A DNA stretch of 12,435 bases from Candidatus Dadabacteria bacterium (GTDB lineage Bacteria > Desulfobacterota_D > UBA1144 > Nemesobacterales > CSP1-2). The stretch is from NCBI GenBank assembly GCA_022615255.1, contig JAKEHC010000095.1, forward strand, positions 1-12,435. Reading direction: 5' to 3'. Position numbers and translations under genes: made by a program. Below, one piece after another: positions 8,716 through 12,435 of this stretch. How positions within the stretch are numbered: position 1 is the first letter of the stretch; each line of letters starts with the position of its first letter. The notes beneath the pieces are model-generated. The model saw only the letters and a program-made list of their open reading frames with translations, made no database searches and was not told the DNA's origin.

Positions 8716-9927
8716 TTACTGGGCTGTTTGCGAAGAAGTGTCAGTGCCTTGAGTTTTTGCAGTGTTCTGCTTAACAACCTTAACCGGTGCGCCTTCCCGA
8801 AGCTTATTAGTTCCAACTACAACCACCTCTTCTCCGTGTTTTAAGCCTGAAGTTATGAACCATCTATCGTTCCCTTCCCATTGGCCAGCCTCGACGTTAC
8901 GAAGCTCCGCTTTGCCGTCTTTTACAACGTATACTGCATGCCCCTTTGCTGTCTGTATTACCGCTTGCTGAGGCACAGCGATCGCATGTGGACGCGTTGC
9001 TCCTATGACTTGGACTCGCACAAACTGTCCAGGGCGCAAAAGACCTTGCGGGTTATCAAGTACAGCACGTACGAGGAAGGTTCCTGTATCCTTACTAAAT
9101 AACGGAGCGGTAAATGTCACACGCCCCTTTTCAGGAAAAATAGAACCGTCCGCCAAAACAAGTTGTACTTCGAAATCGTCATTTGGCGGGAATTTTAAAA
9201 GCCCCTTGGCAATCTCATCGCGATACTTAAGCATGTCGTTTTCTGAAACACTGAAGTAGACCCAGATTGGGTCGGGTACGGACACAGTCGTCAGCAGGCT
9301 AGCTGGCCCCGGTGAAACCAAACCACCTTCACGCTGTAACGCACGGTCGGAAAGCCCGGTAACCGGGGAGGTGATTGTTGTATAACTCAAATTAATCTCA
9401 GCATCCATAACATTCGCTTTGGCTGATTGTAAAGCCGCCTCAGCCTCTAGAAAAGCAGCTTCAGCATTATCCCGATCCCTCTGGCTCACGGCATTTTGCT
9501 TATAAAGGGGTTCTATACGGTTGTACTCGCGGCGCGCCCTATAAAGATTTGCTTTAGCCGCAGCTAACTGCCCTTTTGCCTCTTCGAGTTTTGCTTGAAA
9601 TGGACGTGGATCTAGTTGGAATAGCACATCCCCCTGTTTTACGAGGGAGCCTTCTTTGTATGCTATTTTATCTATATAACCCTCGACTCGGGCCCGAATC
9701 TCTACAATATGTGAGCTTTGAGTCTGTCCCACGTATTCAACTGTAACTGGGACTGTTTTCGGCTCAACCTTCGTTGCACTTACCTCAACTGGGGCTTGAA
9801 CCTCTTTTTTTTCATTATCACAGCCCGTGAAAAAAGAGGTGAAAACCAAAGTGCAGACAATCAGCCAAGTGGTGTTATGGTGAAAAGCGATTCTCATGAA
9901 TAAGAAGTCAATTTTTATGCTTATCAT
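8716..9927 (-). CDS. RND efflux periplasmic adaptor lipoprotein (AcrA/MexA-like)
   Basis: This 403-residue membrane fusion protein joins the pump to the outer-membrane channel. An N-terminal lipoprotein signal ends in Phe-Thr-Gly-Cys (Cys36), so it should be anchored to the inner membrane. Lipoyl half-motifs lie at about 72-108 (EGYIDKIAYKEGSLVKQGDV) and 180-213. They flank an Ala/Glu-rich alpha-hairpin (about 109-178). A beta-barrel (about 220-305) and membrane-proximal domain (about 310-390) follow. The start is uncertain. The first ATG (9927) has GGGGGGAGG only one base upstream, an unusually tight spacing. The ATG at residue 11 (9897) gives a more typical signal peptide beginning MRIAFHHN, but it is about 31 nt from that purine run. 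It is the first gene of the efflux operon. Confidence 0.94.
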   Translation of the reverse strand: MISIKIDFLFMRIAFHHNTTWLIVCTLVFTSFFTGCDNEKKEVQAPVEVSATKVEPKTVPVTVEYVGQTQSSHIVEIRARVEGYIDKIAYKEGSLVKQGDVLFQLDPRPFQAKLEEAKGQLAAAKANLYRARREYNRIEPLYKQNAVSQRDRDNAEAAFLEAEAALQSAKANVMDAEINLSYTTITSPVTGLSDRALQREGGLVSPGPASLLTTVSVPDPIWVYFSVSENDMLKYRDEIAKGLLKFPPNDDFEVQLVLADGSIFPEKGRVTFTAPLFSKDTGTFLVRAVLDNPQGLLRPGQFVRVQVIGATRPHAIAVPQQAVIQTAKGHAVYVVKDGKAELRNVEAGQWEGNDRWFITSGLKHGEEVVVVGTNKLREGAPVKVVKQNTAKTQGTDTSSQTAQ

Positions 9928-9942
9928 ACCTCCCCCCTTACA

Positions 9943-9971
9943 AGTAAATGCCGTTAAAGGTAATTAGTCAA
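9943..9971 (-). promoter_or_regulatory. Candidate promoter for the RND efflux operon
   Basis: On the minus strand TTGACT (9971-9966) and TTTACT (9948-9943) are separated by 17 nt. They match the -35 and -10 consensus at 5/6 and 4/6 positions. Transcription would begin near 9936, giving a leader of about 9 nt before the first ATG, which is itself almost entirely the GGGGGGAGG ribosome binding site. If so, the later ATG at 9897 becomes a reasonable alternative start. Confidence 0.35.
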
Positions 9972-10238
9972 TATTTCACTAGTTAATAAAGGGTATTACT
10001 TAATCTTTATACTCTACGGAAATATCGAAAGTGTTATCTTATCATTTTATTTAGGATTTACAACAGCTACGTAGGATGAGCTAAGTAGTATAAAAACCAT
10101 ACGTTACATTATCAGATAGAATGAACTAATCTCACACTTGCCTTCTGCCCAGATACTTACAAATGTTAAGATACAATTTATATTTCTAAATCCCCACACC
10201 GTGTTAACCGGCGAAGATGATCTTAGTCGAGAGAACAC

Positions 10239-10257
10239 AAGAGTTGACACGACTCTT
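10239..10257 (+). promoter_or_regulatory. Operator-like inverted repeat over the -35 box of the exchanger gene
   Basis: AAGAGT (10239-10244) and ACTCTT (10252-10257) are perfectly complementary around TGACACG. The match extends inward to 8-bp half-sites with one mismatch. The palindrome overlaps a perfect TTGACA (10244-10249), the position expected of a repressor operator. Binding of a regulator is inference, and none is encoded nearby. Confidence 0.35.
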
Positions 10258-10278
10258 ATTCTTTGAATATTTATTCAC
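10244..10278 (+). promoter_or_regulatory. Candidate promoter giving a near-leaderless exchanger mRNA
   Basis: A consensus -35 TTGACA (10244-10249) is followed by possible -10 boxes AATATT (10266-10271, spacer 16, 4/6 match) or TATTTA (10268-10273, spacer 18, 3/6 match). Either places the transcription start at about 10278-10280, directly at the ATG at 10279. No Shine-Dalgarno-like purine run precedes that ATG, unlike most genes in the window. Confidence 0.35.
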
Positions 10279-11373
10279 ATGCCTTTAACAAAGCAGAATC
10301 TTTTCAAACCTTCTCTTTATTGGCTACTCATATTTCTTCCAATTACTGTGTGGGTGGAACACGCGCTGCCGGAATCACACCGACTAATTTTCTTTTCGGC
10401 ATGCCTGGCTATCATCCCGCTTGCCGGTCTTCTCGGACTTGCTACTGAACACATCGCAGCGCGCGCAGGTGAGGGATTCGGTGGGTTTCTCAACGCTACG
10501 TTCGGGAACGCAGCCGAGTTCATCATCGCTATCGTCGCGCTGTTAAATAGCCAAGTGGACATCGTTAAGGCTTCTCTTACCGGTTCTATCATTGGAAACC
10601 TGCTTCTTGTACTTGGTGCTTCCTTTCTAGCGGGTGGGGTCCGCCATAGTGTTCAGAACTTCAACCCCGTCGGAGCTGGCTCTCATGCCGCCACGCTCAG
10701 CATTGCTGCCATCGCTCTCATCATACCAGCTGCTTTCCATCACATAGGGAAAGGTCTGATCAGCGCCGAGCTTGAGCAAGATTTGAGTTTAACCATTTCA
10801 TTAGTACTCCTTTCACTTTACATGTTCTCACTTCTCTTTTCCCTACACACTCATCGGAAGCTTTTCACGAGCGACGAACATCACAACGGCAACGAGCACA
10901 CGGAGAAGCCTTGGAGCATCCCTAAATCTATTCTTTATCTTCTAGGCTCGAGTGCTCTAATCGCCTGGATGAGTGAAATCCTAGTGGGTTCAGTAGAACA
11001 GGCAGCGCATGACATGGGGATGTCGGAAGTTTTTGTCGGTGTCATCGTCGTTGCGATAGTCGGCAACGCTGCCGAGCATAGTACCGCAATCATAATGGCG
11101 CTCAAAAACCGCATGGATTTGAGCCTTGGGATTGCAATCGGAAGTAGTACCCAAATCGCGCTTTTCGTGGCTCCGCTTCTTGTAGTCTTAAGCTATGCGA
11201 TAGCGGCTCATCCGATGGACCTTGTGTTTACACGCGGTGAAGTGCTCGTAGTTGTATTTGCAGCTTTTCTCCTAAACCAGATTGCAGTGGACGGCAAATC
11301 AACTTGGTTTAAAGGGGTACAACTACTTGCTCTCTACACAATTATCGCAATTGCTTTCTACTTCATTCCATAA
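10279..11373 (+). CDS. CaCA-family calcium (cation)/proton antiporter, CAX type
   Basis: This 364-residue inner-membrane exchanger has about ten to eleven hydrophobic segments and the two inverted alpha-repeats of the cation/Ca2+ exchanger superfamily. Repeat 1 is GFGGFLNATFGNAAEFIIAI (66-85) with Glu80; repeat 2 is VAIVGNAAEHSTAIIMALKN (258-277) with Glu266. In Vcx1/CAX proteins the equivalent glutamates bind Ca2+ and protons. GSIIGNLLLVLGASFLAGG (102-120) and GIAIGSSTQIALFVAPLLV (284-302) complete each repeat. The likely role is H+-driven export of Ca2+ or another cation; E. coli ChaA belongs to the same group. A cytoplasmic loop at about 190-208 between the halves is rich in His and acidic residues, a possible metal-sensing or binding element. 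The ATG is chosen because an in-frame stop lies just upstream (10264) and only a non-ATG codon intervenes. It is transcribed divergently from the efflux operon. Confidence 0.93.
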   Translation: MPLTKQNLFKPSLYWLLIFLPITVWVEHALPESHRLIFFSACLAIIPLAGLLGLATEHIAARAGEGFGGFLNATFGNAAEFIIAIVALLNSQVDIVKASLTGSIIGNLLLVLGASFLAGGVRHSVQNFNPVGAGSHAATLSIAAIALIIPAAFHHIGKGLISAELEQDLSLTISLVLLSLYMFSLLFSLHTHRKLFTSDEHHNGNEHTEKPWSIPKSILYLLGSSALIAWMSEILVGSVEQAAHDMGMSEVFVGVIVVAIVGNAAEHSTAIIMALKNRMDLSLGIAIGSSTQIALFVAPLLVVLSYAIAAHPMDLVFTRGEVLVVVFAAFLLNQIAVDGKSTWFKGVQLLALYTIIAIAFYFIP

Positions 11374-11696
11374 AGGAAATATCTCTGATAATATGAAAAC
11401 TCCTTTTGCTAACGGAGAAGCCGATCAGGGTCGAAACTGTTTTCTATTTAAAAATCGGTATAAAATCGGGATAGGAATTATGTCTCCTAAATTAAAAAAG
11501 TTTTTACGGATGATAAATTCTCGCCATACTATTCGAAGGGATTGAGGCATTTGAAAACCTGATCTCTGTCAAGATAAATGGTGAATTGAAAAAGGCTTAG
11601 CTAGGTCTGATGCAAGCGGTTGAAGCAGAAACGATCAAATGAGAAACAAAGAGTAAAATATTAGTTATTCTAGAGGGTCTGAAGCTATGGAACTTT
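11374..11696. other. Gene-poor spacer with short coding-like fragments
   Basis: This 323-bp region separates two convergent genes. It has no intact gene that I can support. Plus-strand scraps look protein-like: a 21-codon frame from the ATG at 11480 (MSPKLKKFLRMINSRHTIRR...), preceded by an AGGA. A different frame to its right reads GIEAFENLISVKINGELKKA before a stop at about 11598-11600. Together they could be remnants of a frameshifted small gene. No terminator with a clear GC stem and T-run was found for either neighbouring gene. Confidence 0.4.
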
Positions 11697-12200
11697 TCAT
11701 TCCATCTTGACTGTCATACCTTCAGCGCCCAATGTCAGAGCAACACCCTTAAGTGTAGACTCCAAGCGTAGAACGACGCCATGCTCGTTTTTTAAAATCA
11801 AGCCGCCAACACCGCCACCCAGCGCAAAACCGATTTTACCTTTAACATAAGTCCCTGGAAACTGAGACACACGGGTTAAGTTGTAAACTTCTCCCACAGC
11901 TGCCACTTTGGCTATACCTATACCACCTACAGCAAGACCGCCAGTTTTAAAGGGATATTGCTTTCCTTTGAAATAGAGGGTTCCTCCACCTACACTGCCA
12001 CCGATAATGAACCCAAATTGTGTTTCGTTAATCTCAACGGTTCCCGATGGCGGTTTGGTTTCCTTAGCTATCGTTACAGTAGCAATCAAGAAAACTAAAC
12101 CAATTACTATAAGCTTTGTTATATTCCCCGATATAAAGACCTCTCTAAATCGAGTTTCCAGAAGCCCTAGAGCTGTAGGGATTTGTATAGATTTTTTCAT
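11697..12200 (-). CDS. Membrane-anchored glycine-rich protein of unknown function
   Basis: I do not recognise this 167-residue protein with confidence. It begins with an unusually long, partly polar stretch of 28 residues, followed by one hydrophobic segment (about 29-46) that is either a signal anchor or a late signal peptide. The remaining 120 residues look beta-rich and contain repeated glycine motifs: GFIIGGSVGGGTLYFKGKQY (63-82), TGGLAVGGIGIAKVAAVGEV (87-106) and IGFALGGGVGGLILKNEHGV (123-142). The composition suggests a compact periplasmic beta-domain, as in some small exported lipid- or envelope-associated proteins. GGAGG lies about 10 nt before the ATG, which supports the long N-terminus. 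It is a single gene, convergent with the exchanger gene, with a candidate promoter at 12280-12309. Base use is similar to its neighbours. Confidence 0.75.
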   Translation of the reverse strand: MKKSIQIPTALGLLETRFREVFISGNITKLIVIGLVFLIATVTIAKETKPPSGTVEINETQFGFIIGGSVGGGTLYFKGKQYPFKTGGLAVGGIGIAKVAAVGEVYNLTRVSQFPGTYVKGKIGFALGGGVGGLILKNEHGVVLRLESTLKGVALTLGAEGMTVKME

Positions 12201-12279
12201 AGTGATTTACCTCCGCTTTTTTTGTTATTCTACCCACAGTCTTACTTTAGCCAAGGTGAGAAATAAGGTTTTCAGACAA

Positions 12280-12309
12280 ATCATGTGATTGAATATAGTC
12301 TTGTGTCAA
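12280..12309 (-). promoter_or_regulatory. Candidate promoter for the 167-residue membrane protein gene
   Basis: On the minus strand a perfect TTGACA (12309-12304) is followed after 18 nt by CATGAT (12285-12280), a 4/6 match to the -10 consensus. Transcription would begin near 12273, giving a leader of about 70 nt that contains the GGAGG site. Confidence 0.35.
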
Positions 12310-12323
12310 ACTAATACAATTTA

Positions 12324-12351
12324 AGAGGAGGGATTATACAAGGACTCCTCT
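12324..12351. repeat. Inverted repeat AGAGGAG/CTCCTCT
   Basis: AGAGGAG (12324-12330) and CTCCTCT (12345-12351) are perfectly complementary with a 14-nt loop. Two more A/T pairs form if one A is bulged. It sits between the promoter of the 167-residue protein gene and the repeats at the right edge. There is no T-run on either side, so a terminator role is doubtful. Confidence 0.3.
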
Positions 12352-12370
12352 AATTATGCAAGTAAGCGAA

Positions 12371-12427
12371 TTAGATCACCAAAAATGTTACCAAGACATA
12401 CATCGTTAGATCACGAGAAATGTTACC
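12371..12427. repeat. Two 22-bp direct repeats, probable IS21-type element end
   Basis: Units at 12371-12392 and 12406-12427 match at 20 of 22 positions. Both begin TTAGATCAC and end AAATGTTACC, and they differ only at positions 10 and 12. The repeat period is 35 bp. GATCAC...AAATGTTACC arrays are, as I recall them, typical of the terminal multiple repeats that flank istA/istB transposase operons in IS21-family elements. The transposase genes would lie beyond the window. The repeat is directly visible; the mobile-element assignment is recalled and cannot be tested here. Confidence 0.5.
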
Positions 12428-12435
12428 GAAAGGTA

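Larger units (their letters stand above)
9928..10278. other. Divergent intergenic region between the efflux operon and the exchanger gene
   Basis: This 351-bp AT-rich spacer contains no convincing gene on either strand. It holds the candidate efflux promoter at its left end and the candidate exchanger promoter with its palindrome at the right end. A perfect 8-bp palindrome, CTACGTAG, lies at 10067-10074. No tRNA, hairpin with T-run or riboswitch-like structure was recognised in the middle. Confidence 0.6.

Noticed and set aside
10263..10448. A 61-codon plus-strand frame beginning just before the exchanger gene
   Set aside because: It overlaps the exchanger N-terminus in another frame, has no ribosome site and shows no family-like features.
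11282..11545. An 87-codon plus-strand frame overlapping the end of the exchanger gene
   Set aside because: Its first third lies within the exchanger coding region in another frame. Only the last 21 codons, from 11480, have any ribosome-site support, so the full frame is not credible.
12371..12427. CRISPR array at the right edge
   Set aside because: There are only two units, with a 13-bp spacer and imperfect repeats. Spacer length and repeat form do not fit CRISPR.

Overview
The window comes from a Gram-negative bacterial chromosome. It carries a complete tripartite RND efflux system with two predicted lipoproteins, several signal-peptide proteins and consistent GGAGG ribosome binding sites. 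Base composition is moderate and the intergenic DNA is AT-rich. The taxon cannot be fixed from sequence alone. The DUF3300/DUF2950 pair and a degenerate copy of a 'TTCATCCTGAGC...' dispersed palindrome would fit a deltaproteobacterial-type or related environmental lineage; this is a low-confidence inference.

Minus-strand block (146-9927). Read in the direction of transcription, right to left, the order is: RND periplasmic adaptor (8716-9927), RND inner-membrane pump (5496-8696), outer-membrane channel lipoprotein (4054-5487), aquaporin-family channel (3363-3989), HdeD/DUF308 membrane protein (2681-3238), secreted DUF3300 protein (1220-2413) and secreted DUF2950 protein (146-1120). The first three genes are 19 and 8 nt apart and form an obvious efflux operon. 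The aquaporin and HdeD genes follow on the same strand after gaps of 64 and 124 nt. The DUF3300/DUF2950 pair probably forms its own unit behind a candidate promoter at about 2484-2512. All seven products act in or at the cell envelope.

Plus-strand gene (10279-11373). A CaCA-family cation/proton exchanger of the CAX/ChaA type is divergent from the efflux operon across a 351-bp intergenic region. It has no visible Shine-Dalgarno sequence. A perfect TTGACA, sitting inside an inverted repeat, is placed so that transcription could begin almost at the start codon.

Right end (11374-12435). A 323-bp stretch without a convincing intact gene is followed by a minus-strand gene for a 167-residue membrane-anchored, glycine-rich protein of unknown function (11697-12200). 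The last 65 bases hold two nearly identical 22-bp direct repeats. They resemble the terminal repeat arrays of IS21-type insertion sequences, so a mobile element may start at the right edge.

Taken together the window looks like an envelope-homeostasis neighbourhood: drug or solute efflux, a small-solute channel, an acid-stress-type membrane protein, ion exchange and two secreted proteins of unknown function. I see no local transcriptional regulator, RNA gene or CRISPR array. I did not find a clearly novel multi-gene system. The most interesting items are the altered selectivity filter of the aquaporin, the probable leaderless exchanger gene with its operator-like palindrome, the DUF3300/DUF2950 secreted pair, and the repeats at the right edge.
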